From Pedobacter fastidiosus (GTDB lineage: Bacteria > Bacteroidota > Bacteroidia > Sphingobacteriales > Sphingobacteriaceae), in NCBI RefSeq assembly GCF_014306625.1, contig NZ_JACRYL010000004.1:1-64000 (forward strand): 64,000 bases of DNA, given 5' to 3'. The position numbers and the translations under genes were made by a program. This document shows positions 35,738 to 44,246 of this stretch, piece after piece (position 1 is the stretch's first letter; every line of letters begins with the position of its first letter). The notes under the pieces are model-generated. The model did not search any database. It saw only the letters and a program-made list of their open reading frames with translations, and was not told the origin of the DNA.

Positions 35738-35821
35738 AGAATCTTGTTTGATTAACCTATGACAAACAACTCGCATTACGCGTTGTTAGATAAAAAAGAT
35801 TTCATTTTTAAACTCCACAAT

Positions 35822-36283
35822 ATGTTAGAAAAGGGCGCAACAGCACCAGATTTTGAATTGAATGCAACTCCAGACCAAAAAATAAAACTTAAAGATTTTA
35901 AAGGTAAAAATGTAATTCTCGCTTTCTATCCTGCAGATTGGAGTCCTGTTTGTAGCGATCAAATGGCACTTTATAACGAAATGCTGAAGTATTTTGGTAA
36001 ATATGATGCGCAGATTTTTGGTATTTCTGTTGATAGTGTTTGGTGCCACTTGGCTTTTGAACAAGATAGAAAACTTCATTTCCCTTTATTGGCAGATTTT
36101 GAACCTAAAGGAAAAGTATCTAAAACTTATGGTGTTTATGATGATGAGGTTGGTGAAAGCAAAAGAGCCCTTTTTGTAATTGACAAAGAAGGGAAAATTG
36201 CGTGGAGTTATTTATCGCCAACAGCGGTTAACCCTGGGGCAGATGGAATTTTAGACGCATTAGAAGAACTTAGTAAAAAATAA
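35822..36283 (+). CDS. Peroxiredoxin (AhpC/TSA family)
   Basis: 153 residues from MLEKGATAPDFELNATPDQK. An in-frame ATG 63 bp upstream exists, but family proteins start here. Thiol peroxidase reducing H2O2 or organic peroxides: peroxidatic C44 in FYPADWSPVCSDQ, with C75 in DSVWCHLAF as a possible resolving cysteine. Cytosolic. It precedes the DsbA-like gene by 10 nt, and both may be co-expressed. Confidence 0.9.
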   Translation: MLEKGATAPDFELNATPDQKIKLKDFKGKNVILAFYPADWSPVCSDQMALYNEMLKYFGKYDAQIFGISVDSVWCHLAFEQDRKLHFPLLADFEPKGKVSKTYGVYDDEVGESKRALFVIDKEGKIAWSYLSPTAVNPGADGILDALEELSKK

Positions 36284-36293
36284 TCCTATTTAT

Positions 36294-36812
36294 ATGAGCA
36301 CATTAAAACCAACAGTATCCGAAATAGATCATGTTCAAGGTGGCAACTCGGCATCAATAGAGATTGTTGAATTTGGAGATTACCAGTGTCCATATTGTGG
36401 AAACGCTTATCCAATTTTGAAAGAGATAGAAGAAACATTTGGCGATCAGATTAAATTTGTTTTTAGAAATTTCCCTTTGCAAGAATCTCATGAATTTGCT
36501 TTTAGGGCGGCGCTTTCTGCAGAGTCTGCAGGTTTACAAGGCAAGTTTTGGGAAATGCACGATGCGCTTTATGAAAATCAATATCGCTTGGCTGATGATT
36601 TATTCGAAGAACTTGCTGAAACTATTGGCTTAGATTTAGAAAAATTTAAATCCGATTCAGAATTAGACTCTACAAAAGAAAAAGTAGAAAACGATTTTGA
36701 AAGTGGAATCCGTAGTGGTGTAAACGGAACTCCATCATTCTATGTAAACGGAACAAAATTCGATGGAGAAGCTACTGATTTGTATCAAATGCTAAAAGAA
36801 AGTACCGAATAA
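36294..36812 (+). CDS. DsbA-family thiol oxidoreductase, cytosolic
   Basis: 172 residues with a thioredoxin fold and CPYC active site (C32-P-Y-C35 in GDYQCPYCGNAYP), the DsbA helical insert (FPLQESHEFAFRAALSAESA), and the cis-proline loop GVNGTPSFYVNG. No signal peptide, so unlike canonical DsbA it acts in the cytoplasm (FrnE/disulfide-isomerase-like subgroup). It sits 10 nt behind the peroxiredoxin gene and ends one base before the convergent GH19 gene. Confidence 0.9.
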   Translation: MSTLKPTVSEIDHVQGGNSASIEIVEFGDYQCPYCGNAYPILKEIEETFGDQIKFVFRNFPLQESHEFAFRAALSAESAGLQGKFWEMHDALYENQYRLADDLFEELAETIGLDLEKFKSDSELDSTKEKVENDFESGIRSGVNGTPSFYVNGTKFDGEATDLYQMLKESTE

Positions 36813-36813
36813 T

Positions 36814-37779
36814 TTATTCAGCAAATGGCGCCATTTGTCCGCAGGAACATGCACAATTGGCGTCGTTTATGTTGAATTTTTTCAAAAAATATTGGTAGAA
36901 ACCAATCCTATCTTTCATTGCAGTGTTGTTATCGCCATTATTGCATTCTAGTTTTCCGTTTATAATATTGATTGTCATTCCAAAGCCCGATTTATAATTT
37001 TTTTGAGCATCGCTAGATGTCGGAATCCATTTTCCAGTAATTACATCGTGAGCAGAAGGTTTTAAGCTTTGTGGTGTCATCCAAAAATAAATAGCAGTTT
37101 CGAATGCTAGTACTGCATTAGAACTAACCAAATCCGGATTATTCAATAGTGTTTTTTTATTGCCAAAAATACAATCAGAAGCAAAACCATAATTGCCGTT
37201 ATAACTCAGTTGCAAAGGTCCGCGGCCAAAATATTTCTTTCCAACTGTAGCAGGATAAACTACATTTTGAGTAATGTAATCTGCATTTTTATTGGATTCT
37301 GTAATCAACATTAAACCATCATCAAATTTGTTATTTACACCGTTTCGGGTTTCATGAGCCATGTGTGCGAACAATGCGGCCAATTCCTTTTTATTAATTG
37401 TTGGGTTTTCATTAGTGCAAAAACTGCCATAATCTATGTCTAAAGTGGTGTAGGGTTTTGTCTTTGCCCAAGTTTCATTCCAATCTTTATCTTGCCTAAC
37501 GGTTGTTGCTTTATTGGTTCTTTTATCCGTCCGAGTGATTTTGTAAATCCAGTCTCCACGCTTTTCAATTTTTATTTTAATGAAAGACATTTCCGAAACT
37601 GCTTTGGAAAAAGCTGAATAGGTATAAAACTTATTCCGTAGAGGGAAGCAAGAATTAAAATCTTTTTCAGAAATTACCGGCTTAGATCCTACATTTTCAG
37701 TTTTACAATTAAAGCCGAAGCAAGAAAAGGCCACAACAATTACAATAAGAACTCTTAAGCTAAAATTTATTCTTGTCAT
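36814..37779 (-). CDS. GH19-type chitinase/lysozyme-like enzyme, probable lipoprotein
   Basis: 321 residues from MTRINFSLRVLIVIVVAFSC, whose hydrophobic leader ends at a Cys (possible lipobox SCFGFNC); an ATG 75 bp upstream is less convincing. The catalytic part has the GH19 layout: FAHMAHETRNG with the acid Glu, YFGRGPLQLSYNGNYG, and IYFWMTPQSLKPSAHDVITG. Such enzymes cleave chitin or peptidoglycan. A C-terminal cysteine cluster (NCACSCGQM) may form disulfides. It is convergent with the DsbA-like gene; a hairpin-plus-T-run lies in its leader. Confidence 0.83.
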   Translation of the reverse strand: MTRINFSLRVLIVIVVAFSCFGFNCKTENVGSKPVISEKDFNSCFPLRNKFYTYSAFSKAVSEMSFIKIKIEKRGDWIYKITRTDKRTNKATTVRQDKDWNETWAKTKPYTTLDIDYGSFCTNENPTINKKELAALFAHMAHETRNGVNNKFDDGLMLITESNKNADYITQNVVYPATVGKKYFGRGPLQLSYNGNYGFASDCIFGNKKTLLNNPDLVSSNAVLAFETAIYFWMTPQSLKPSAHDVITGKWIPTSSDAQKNYKSGFGMTINIINGKLECNNGDNNTAMKDRIGFYQYFLKKFNINDANCACSCGQMAPFAE

Positions 37780-37841
37780 AATTAGTAAACGAATTTTTAG
37801 TGGAGAAAGTTTGTTATTTGCTATTACAATGCGTGAAGATA

Positions 37842-37874
37842 AAAAAAACCTCATGTATTTTGCAATACATGAGG
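37842..37874 (-). terminator. Terminator-like hairpin in the leader of the GH19 gene
   Basis: On the minus strand: stem CCTCATGTAT / ATACATGAGG with a short loop, then eight T residues. It sits about 60 nt upstream of the GH19 start, with no gene upstream of it on that strand for over 200 bp. Either a leader attenuator or the end of a small RNA. Confidence 0.7.
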
Positions 37875-38118
37875 TATCAGATAAGGGTAACCGGAAAACT
37901 AAAAAACTAATTATGAGTTTTTAGAATTTAACAAAACGGAAATCGCTTCTTGTGTTTTGTTATTTCAAAGGTGCGTTTCATTTATGAAGTTTTAGTGAAG
38001 AAAACTTCACCCTACATTTTGATGACGGAATACTTTTACGATGGATAAAACAATTAGGCCATTCATTGTATTATTAAAGTAATTGATCTTTATGATTAAT
38101 TATTTAAACAAAATTTCC

Positions 38119-39855
38119 ATGAGTAAAAATGTTGCAGAACAATTGGTAGAAATGCTAATTGAAGTTGGTGTAAAAAGAATTTATGCTGTTACAGGCGATA
38201 GCCTCAATTATTTTAATGATGCGGTTAGGCGAAATGGAAAAATAAAGTGGATTCACGTTCGGAATGAAGAAGTTGGAGCCTTTGCAGCTGCAGCGGAAGC
38301 TGAGCTAGATGGAATTGCTTGTTGCGCGGGAAGCTGTGGCCCAGGTCATGTTCATTTAATTAACGGTTTATATGATGCGCACCGATCTCATGTTCCGGTT
38401 ATTGCAATCGCTTCTACCATACCAACAGGCGAGTTTGGAATGGATTTTTTCCAGGAAACCAATACTATAAAACTTTTCGATGATTGTAGTTACTACAATC
38501 AAATTGCGACTACTGCAGAACAGGTTCCGAGAATGTTTCAAACGGCTATTCAGCATGCCATCCACAAAAAGGGAGTTGCTGTGTTTGGTTTGCCTGGTGA
38601 TGTTGCCCAATTGGACGCTGTAGAAAGTGTAACTTCTATGCAACTCTTTAGAAACAAGCCAGTAATCCGTCCTTCTGATTATGAATTGACAGCATTATCT
38701 GCTTTGCTAAATCGTGAAAAGAAAATAATGCTTTATTGCGGAATTGGTGCTGTTGATGCGCACGATGAAGTAGTTGAGCTTGCAGCTAAATTAAATGCTC
38801 CTGTAGGTTTTTCTTTCAGAGGAAAAATGGGTATTCAATATGATAACCCATATGAGGTTGGAATGACAGGTTTACTGGGTCAGCCATCAGGATATCATGC
38901 CATGCATGAGGCTGATGTTGTTGTGCTTTTGGGCACCGATTTTCCATATGTGAACTTTATGCCTGAAAAAAATAAAATCATTCAGATTGATGAAAGTCCG
39001 GAGCGTTTGGGCAGAAGAGCAAAACTGACGATGGGTCTTTGTGGCGATGTGGCCGATTCGATTAAAGCACTTTTGCCTTTATTGGATCAAAAGGTAGATG
39101 ATCACTTCCTCAAATCTCAGTTGGAATTTTATAAAAAAGTGAAAGAAAATCAGCAGGTTTATATTGAAGATCAGGGATCGGAAAATAAAATCCAGCCAGA
39201 ATTTGTTGCTGATACCATAAATCGATTGGCTAATAGAGATGCAATCTTTACCGTTGATACAGGCATGTGCTGTGTTTGGGGAGCTCGTTTTATTGATGGA
39301 ACTGGAGAGCGCAAAATGCTGGGATCATTTAATCATGGTTCCATGGCCAATGCAATGCCGATGGCAATTGGTGCGGCTTTGGCCCATCCAGAAAAACAGG
39401 TAATCGCACTTTGTGGAGATGGAGGTTTATCTATGCTTTTAGGCGATTTGGCTACCATTAAACAATATAATTTACCGATAAAGCTTATCGTTTTTAACAA
39501 TAGAGCTTTAGGTATGGTAAAATTGGAAATGGAGGTTGATGGTTTGCCCGATAATGAAACCGATATGATTAACCCTGATTTTGCATTGGTGGCTCAAGCC
39601 ATGGGATTTAAAGGCCTTACAGTTTCAAAACCAGAAGAGGTAGAAAGTGCAATTGCTAATGCCTTTGCTGAAAATGGACCTATTTTGTTAAACATTATGA
39701 CCAATCCAAATGCCTTAGCAATGCCTCCAAAAATAGAATGGGCTCAAATTAAAGGGATGACAGAATCTATGACCAAATTAATGCTGGGTGGTAAAATGAG
39801 CGAAGTTTTCGATACCATAAAATCGAATTACAAACATTTAGGGGAGGTGTTATAA
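38119..39855 (+). CDS. poxB: Pyruvate oxidase / pyruvate:quinone oxidoreductase
   Basis: 578 residues from MSKNVAEQLVEMLIEVGVKR (in-frame ATG 36 bp upstream rejected). ThDP- and FAD-dependent pyruvate oxidase of the PoxB group, which decarboxylates pyruvate to acetate with electrons to quinone. The catalytic Glu is in HVRNEEVGAFAAAAEAEL, and the ThDP motif begins at residue 433 (CGDGGLSMLLGDLATIKQ) and ends IVFNN. Length is close to E. coli PoxB (572). The membrane-activation tail is not obviously conserved, so other acetolactate-synthase-fold activities remain possible. Confidence 0.88.
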   Translation: MSKNVAEQLVEMLIEVGVKRIYAVTGDSLNYFNDAVRRNGKIKWIHVRNEEVGAFAAAAEAELDGIACCAGSCGPGHVHLINGLYDAHRSHVPVIAIASTIPTGEFGMDFFQETNTIKLFDDCSYYNQIATTAEQVPRMFQTAIQHAIHKKGVAVFGLPGDVAQLDAVESVTSMQLFRNKPVIRPSDYELTALSALLNREKKIMLYCGIGAVDAHDEVVELAAKLNAPVGFSFRGKMGIQYDNPYEVGMTGLLGQPSGYHAMHEADVVVLLGTDFPYVNFMPEKNKIIQIDESPERLGRRAKLTMGLCGDVADSIKALLPLLDQKVDDHFLKSQLEFYKKVKENQQVYIEDQGSENKIQPEFVADTINRLANRDAIFTVDTGMCCVWGARFIDGTGERKMLGSFNHGSMANAMPMAIGAALAHPEKQVIALCGDGGLSMLLGDLATIKQYNLPIKLIVFNNRALGMVKLEMEVDGLPDNETDMINPDFALVAQAMGFKGLTVSKPEEVESAIANAFAENGPILLNIMTNPNALAMPPKIEWAQIKGMTESMTKLMLGGKMSEVFDTIKSNYKHLGEVL

Positions 39856-39885
39856 AGTCTTTCTACCCGCCTAACATTTACCACC

Positions 39886-40058
39886 CCTTCACCCCTCATA
39901 AAATAGGAGGGGAATTGTAAGTGCTGAGGGAAATTTCATGTTTAATTTTTTATTGTAAGTGGTTTTAAACAAGCCGTTTAAATAATGCTTTAACAATTTC
40001 AATATGCAATGTCCAGCTCCCCTCCTTACTTTCAAGGAGGGGTATGGGGGTGGTTTCC
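39886..40058. repeat. Inverted-repeat element (CCACCCC...AGGAGGGG)
   Basis: The left arm, CCACCCCTTCACCCC...AGGAGGGGAATTG, is inverted as CAGCTCCCCTCC...AAGGAGGGGTATGGGGGTGG at the right end. The centre is AT-rich. This resembles a short MITE or long fold-back. It lies between poxB and hppD, which converge, and its minus-strand translation (PPPYPSLKVRRGAG) recurs in many Bacteroidota annotations as a false protein. Confidence 0.75.
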
Positions 40059-40078
40059 TTTTTCGTAACAAATCTTAT

Positions 40079-41209
40079 TTACAAATTTCCCCTTAATTCT
40101 TGTTCACGCTCTAAGGATTCAAACAAGGCTTTAAAGTTCCCTGCACCGAAACTTTGAGCACCTTTCCGTTGAATAATTTCAAAAAACAGAGTTGGTCTAT
40201 CTTCTACAGGTTTGGTAAATATTTGAAGCAAATAACCTTCTTCATCGCAATCAACTAAAATGCCCAAGCTTTCCAGTAAAGAAATCTCTTCATCAATTTT
40301 TCCTACACGCTGAGGCATCATATCGTAATAAGCTTCGGGTGGTGCGCTTAAAAACTCTACTCCACGAGATTTAAGTTCCTTTACTGTGGCTACAATATCT
40401 TTAGTGGCAACTGCAATATGCTGAACACCTTCACCCTCGTAATATTCAAGATATTCTTCAATCTGCGATTTCTTTTTACCCTCGGCAGGTTCATTAATCG
40501 GGAATTTCGAAAAGCCATTTCCATTGCTCATCACCTTACTCATCAAAGCAGAATATTCGGTATTGATCTGTTTATCATCAAATGAAAGAATATTAACAAA
40601 ACCCATTACATCCTCGTACCATTTTACTGCATCATTCATGCGGTTCCAACCCACGTTGCCCACGCAGTGATCGATGTATAGAAGGCCTGCATCGGCAGGG
40701 TTGTAATCACTTTCTAGAGCTCTATATCCGGGCATAAAAGTTCCAGTATAATTTTTTCGCTCGATAAACATGTGAATGGTTTCGCCATAAGTGTAAATCC
40801 CACTCATTTTAACCTCACCATGTTCATCTGTTAAGGTTTTTGGCTCCATGTAAGATTTTGCCCCACGTTTGGTGGTTTCTTCGTAAGCGCTATAAGCATC
40901 ATCAACCCAAAGAGCTAAAACCTTTACACCATCGCCGTGTTTTTTTACGTGCTCTGTAATGGGATGGTCTGACTTTAGTGCTGTGGTTAAAATCAATCTT
41001 ATTTTTCCTTGTTGCAATACGTAAGAAGCTCTATCTCTAACTCCAGTTTCTGGTCCGGCATAAGCCAAACTTTGAAAGCCAAATGCTGTTTTATAATAAT
41101 GTGCAGCTTGCTTAGCGTTGCCTACATAAAATTCTATATAATCGGTTCCGTTAATTGGCAGAAAATCTTGTGCCTTTGATATCTTTTCTGCGAATGTTAA
41201 TGTTTCCAT
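40079..41209 (-). CDS. hppD: 4-Hydroxyphenylpyruvate dioxygenase
   Basis: 376 residues, two VOC modules. Fe(II) ligands are H181 (YIDHCVGNVGWNRM), H264 (GVQHIAVATKD) and E344 (LFFEIIQRKG). It converts 4-hydroxyphenylpyruvate to homogentisate, the second committed step of tyrosine catabolism. C-terminal GNFKALFESLEREQ is characteristic. hmgA lies upstream on the same strand with a 77-bp gap that contains a perfect inverted repeat, so hppD probably has its own promoter and operator. Confidence 0.95.
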   Translation of the reverse strand: METLTFAEKISKAQDFLPINGTDYIEFYVGNAKQAAHYYKTAFGFQSLAYAGPETGVRDRASYVLQQGKIRLILTTALKSDHPITEHVKKHGDGVKVLALWVDDAYSAYEETTKRGAKSYMEPKTLTDEHGEVKMSGIYTYGETIHMFIERKNYTGTFMPGYRALESDYNPADAGLLYIDHCVGNVGWNRMNDAVKWYEDVMGFVNILSFDDKQINTEYSALMSKVMSNGNGFSKFPINEPAEGKKKSQIEEYLEYYEGEGVQHIAVATKDIVATVKELKSRGVEFLSAPPEAYYDMMPQRVGKIDEEISLLESLGILVDCDEEGYLLQIFTKPVEDRPTLFFEIIQRKGAQSFGAGNFKALFESLEREQELRGNL

Positions 41210-41225
41210 TTTAGTGTTGTTTTAG

Positions 41226-41256
41226 GTTAACCAATGTTTAGTTTACTTTGGTTAAC
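41226..41256. promoter_or_regulatory. 9-bp perfect inverted repeat upstream of hppD
   Basis: GTTAACCAA at 41226-41234 and TTGGTTAAC at 41248-41256, 13-nt spacer, 17 nt upstream of the hppD start codon. Size and position suit a dimeric repressor. Eight-base halves recur upstream of fahA (TTAACCAA, 43233-43240) and of the hydroxylase gene (51201-51208), though such words are fairly common in this AT-rich DNA. Confidence 0.5.
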
Positions 41257-41286
41257 AACTTTCTTGTTAAATCCTATTATCTTATT

Positions 41287-42453
41287 TTACTCTATGTTAA
41301 TCTGCCAGCTTTTATGATAATTTTCATCCTCAATATCCAAAGCATCCTGCGTAAGCATTAAGGGTTTAAATGGATCAATCATCACAGCCAGTTCATCTGT
41401 TTTTTCCTTTCCGATAGATTTTTCTACCGTACCAGGATGTGGGCCATGCGGTATTCCCCCTGGGTGAAGTGTAATTTGTCCTTTAACCACACTTTTGCGA
41501 CTCATAAAATCTCCGTCAACATAATATAAAACCTCATCACTATCTACATTACTGTGATTATAGGGCGCTGGGATAGAATCTGGATGATAGTCGTATTTGC
41601 GGGGAACAAATGAACAAACCACAAAGTTATGTCCTTCAAAAGTTTGGTGTACCGGTGGTGGCTGATGTAAGCGACCAGTTATTGGCTCAAAATCGTGAAT
41701 TGAAAATGCGTATGGATAATGGTAGCCGTCCCAACCAACATAATCAAAAGGATGTGTTCCGTAGGTGTATGGGTAAATTAATCCCTGCTTTTTAATTAAA
41801 ACTTTAAAATCACCATATTCATCATGCGTTTGCAGATTTTCAGGCAAACGTAAATCACGTTCGCAATATGGAGAATGTTCCATTAACTGACCATACTGAT
41901 TCAAATATCTCTTTGGTGGTCTTAGCGGACTAAAACTTTCTACAATAAAATGCCGATTATCTTCAGTATCAAATTCTATTTGATAAATCGTTCCTCTGGG
42001 GATAATCAAGTAATCGCCATAAGAAAATTTAATTTCTCCGAAGCCAGTTTTTAACTTGCCAGAACCTTCGTGAATGAAGATCATTTCATCTGCCTGACTA
42101 TTTTTATAAAAATAATCAGTCATTGATTTTTTTGGCGCAGCCAAAATAATATGCAAATCGCTATTAACCAAAACGGGTTTACGACTTTTTAGAAAATCAT
42201 CTTCTGGTTTAATTTTAAAACCAATTAAACTGGTATGTTTTAAATGTTTTTCTCTTGCAATTATGGGCTCTACACTATAAGGTTCGCCCAAATGTTTTAC
42301 AATGGTTGGCGGATGGCAATGATAAACCAGCGAGTATAAACTGGAAAATCCTTCGGTTGATACCAATTCTTCGGCATAAAGCTTACCATCAGGTTTGCGG
42401 AAAACTGTATGACGTTTTGCAGGTATTTGCCCTAATTTGTGATAAATAGGCAT
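41287..42453 (-). CDS. hmgA: Homogentisate 1,2-dioxygenase
   Basis: 388 residues. It cleaves the ring of homogentisate to maleylacetoacetate, using non-haem Fe(II). The N-terminal half is a beta-sandwich (VFRKPDGKLYAEELVSTEGF). The C-terminal cupin has metal-region motifs LHPGGIPHGPHPG and LAVMIDPFKPLML. Family length is 380-450, so this is normal for Bacteroidota. hppD follows on the same strand; a 33-codon candidate gene lies between hmgA and its divergent neighbour. Confidence 0.95.
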   Translation of the reverse strand: MPIYHKLGQIPAKRHTVFRKPDGKLYAEELVSTEGFSSLYSLVYHCHPPTIVKHLGEPYSVEPIIAREKHLKHTSLIGFKIKPEDDFLKSRKPVLVNSDLHIILAAPKKSMTDYFYKNSQADEMIFIHEGSGKLKTGFGEIKFSYGDYLIIPRGTIYQIEFDTEDNRHFIVESFSPLRPPKRYLNQYGQLMEHSPYCERDLRLPENLQTHDEYGDFKVLIKKQGLIYPYTYGTHPFDYVGWDGYHYPYAFSIHDFEPITGRLHQPPPVHQTFEGHNFVVCSFVPRKYDYHPDSIPAPYNHSNVDSDEVLYYVDGDFMSRKSVVKGQITLHPGGIPHGPHPGTVEKSIGKEKTDELAVMIDPFKPLMLTQDALDIEDENYHKSWQINIE

Positions 42454-42539
42454 AACATATTTTAATTACGGTTAGAAAATTCTAAAGAATAAACAATCAA
42501 AACGGCAAGGCGTTTCAATTAAAAAGAAAAGGCAAGAAA

Positions 42540-42641
42540 TTATAGAGAATATTGAGCCATGATCAGCTTGGACAGCATCTTGTAGCGACGAGCAGCGATT
42601 GCATCGTTAACTAAATTGATATGTAATGCTTTTAAGATCAT
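42540..42641 (-). CDS. Candidate 33-residue small protein upstream of hmgA
   Basis: From ATG at 42641 to TAA at 42540 the frame reads MILKALHINLVNDAIAARRY and continues KMLSKLIMAQYSL. It has an amphipathic helical pattern with clustered basic residues. Codon use (GCT, CGT, CGC, AAG, CTG) and raised GC content differ from the AT-rich flanks, suggesting a real gene. It ends 86 nt before the hmgA start on the same strand. Family unknown; it could be a leader peptide or a remnant of a longer gene. Confidence 0.42.
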   Translation of the reverse strand: MILKALHINLVNDAIAARRYKMLSKLIMAQYSL

Positions 42642-42724
42642 GGTTATAACGCCACTAAAGTAAGTATTTTATTGATAAGTTTAAATTTTAATTATCTTTA
42701 ATACCAAACCTATTGTAATTATTT

Positions 42725-43180
42725 ATGAAAATATTTTTAACGTTTTTACTCAGTTTAAGTATCTGTTTTACTTGTATAGCACAAAATAGAGCTAAGTATA
42801 AAATCAAGATTGTAGAAAAAAGTGGTAAAGTTAGTCGTGGTAATTTTTATATGGCCGCAGATGATGGATTGACAATTATTAAATTTAACCGTGATACCGT
42901 TAAACTTAAAGCAGAAAACATTAGTGCACTTTACATTTCTAGAAAAGGTGTTATTGGGCCATTAATGATCGTTGGTGGCTTAGCTTTTGTGGTATGGTCT
43001 GCAAGTAACAATAATGCCCTAGAATCTGCTGTTATTCTTCTTGTTGGTGCGCCAATAGGGGTATCTGGGGGATTACTGGTCGGCCAATTATTAGCCAATA
43101 AAAAATACTACAAAAAGTTAGAGGCAAAGGATTTCCCCTTGATAAAGGAAAATCTGCAGAAATATACTCAGATAAAATAA
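42725..43180 (+). CDS. Exported small protein, same architecture as 13390-13902
   Basis: 151 residues: signal peptide (MKIFLTFLLSLSICFTCIA), then a beta-rich stretch (KYKIKIVEKSGKVSRGNFYM, then TVKLKAENISALYISRKG) and two hydrophobic glycine-containing segments (IGPLMIVGGLAFVVWSA, AVILLVGAPIGVSGGLLVG). The same elements in the same order occur in the gene at 13390. Unknown function; possibly a small envelope protein with a helical hairpin in the membrane. Lies between the tyrosine catabolic genes. Confidence 0.68.
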   Translation: MKIFLTFLLSLSICFTCIAQNRAKYKIKIVEKSGKVSRGNFYMAADDGLTIIKFNRDTVKLKAENISALYISRKGVIGPLMIVGGLAFVVWSASNNNALESAVILLVGAPIGVSGGLLVGQLLANKKYYKKLEAKDFPLIKENLQKYTQIK

Positions 43181-43246
43181 AAGCTTATACCTTTTAAATC
43201 GTATTTCAAAATTACTAGCTTTACGCCGTATTTTAACCAAATCTAT

Positions 43247-44245
43247 ATGAAATTAGTATCCTATAAAACCGAAGATAGAGAGCACTTGGGTATATTTGTT
43301 AATGGTCATATTTATAATCTAAACAGTTGTGATAAGTTGATTCCTGATAATATGAAGGAATTTTTAGAGGGAGCTGACGTTTTAATTGAGCGAGCTAAAA
43401 AGATAGATGATCAGATAAAAGAAGGAAGTTTAGAAGCTAAGGAAGAGATTTTTTATGAGGTTTTAGCACCCGTTCCACACCCAACAAGCTGTAGAGATGG
43501 TTATGCTTTTAGGCAACATGTTGCAGCCGCTCGTCGCAACAGAAAGGTTGATATGATTGCGGAGTTTGATCAATACCCAATTTTTTATTTTACCAATCAT
43601 AATGCCATTCAAGGCCCAGGTGAAATTGAGTGCATGCCAGATCATTTTGAAAAATTGGATTTTGAATTGGAAATCGCAGTCGTAATTGGTAAAAAAGGAA
43701 GAAACATTAAAGCTTCGGAAGCCGATGAATACATTGCTGGTTTTATGGTAATGAACGATATGAGTGCCCGCACCCTCCAAATGGAAGAAATGATTTTGAA
43801 TCTCGGTCCTGCAAAGGGGAAAGATTTTTCGACAGTTATTGGTCCGTGGTTGGTTACGCCAGATGAATTGCAACAATATAAAGTTCCTGCGAAAGATGGT
43901 CATGTAGGTAATGCTTACGATTTAAAAATGACCTGCCGCGTTAATGGAATAGAAGTTTCTAAGGGTAATACGGCTGATATGGATTGGACCTTTGCCGAAA
44001 TTATAGAGCGTTGCGCTTACGGTGTAGATATTTTGCCTGGCGATGTAATTGGTTCAGGTACAGTAGGTACAGGCTGTTTCTTAGAGTTAAACGGAACAGG
44101 TCTTCTCAATAATCCAGATTATAAAGTGCAGTGGTTGCAACCTGGAGATGTGGTAGAAATGGAAATCACAGGATTGGGTGCTTTAAGTAATACAATTAAA
44201 AAGGCGGATACAGATTTTTCGATTTTAGCATTGAAGAAATCTTAA
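43247..44245 (+). CDS. fahA: Fumarylacetoacetate hydrolase
   Basis: 332 residues of the FAH family, last step of tyrosine breakdown (fumarylacetoacetate to fumarate and acetoacetate). Metal-site segments are DHFEKLDFELEIAVVIGKKG, IAGFMVMNDMSARTLQMEEM, GKDFSTVIGPWLVTPDEL and VIGSGTVGTGCFLELNG. Context with hppD and hmgA supports FahA rather than a general C-C hydrolase. One base separates its stop from the DUF2238 gene, giving a coupled unit fahA-DUF2238-flavin reductase. Confidence 0.92.
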   Translation: MKLVSYKTEDREHLGIFVNGHIYNLNSCDKLIPDNMKEFLEGADVLIERAKKIDDQIKEGSLEAKEEIFYEVLAPVPHPTSCRDGYAFRQHVAAARRNRKVDMIAEFDQYPIFYFTNHNAIQGPGEIECMPDHFEKLDFELEIAVVIGKKGRNIKASEADEYIAGFMVMNDMSARTLQMEEMILNLGPAKGKDFSTVIGPWLVTPDELQQYKVPAKDGHVGNAYDLKMTCRVNGIEVSKGNTADMDWTFAEIIERCAYGVDILPGDVIGSGTVGTGCFLELNGTGLLNNPDYKVQWLQPGDVVEMEITGLGALSNTIKKADTDFSILALKKS

Positions 44246-44246
44246 T

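Noticed and set aside
36814..37779. Phage endolysin from a prophage
   Set aside because: The protein has a lipoprotein-like leader and no holin, tail or integrase genes lie around it.
39889..40071. Minus-strand 60-residue frame with PPPYPSLKVRRGAG
   Set aside because: It is the translation of the inverted-repeat element between poxB and hppD; no family features and no upstream signals.
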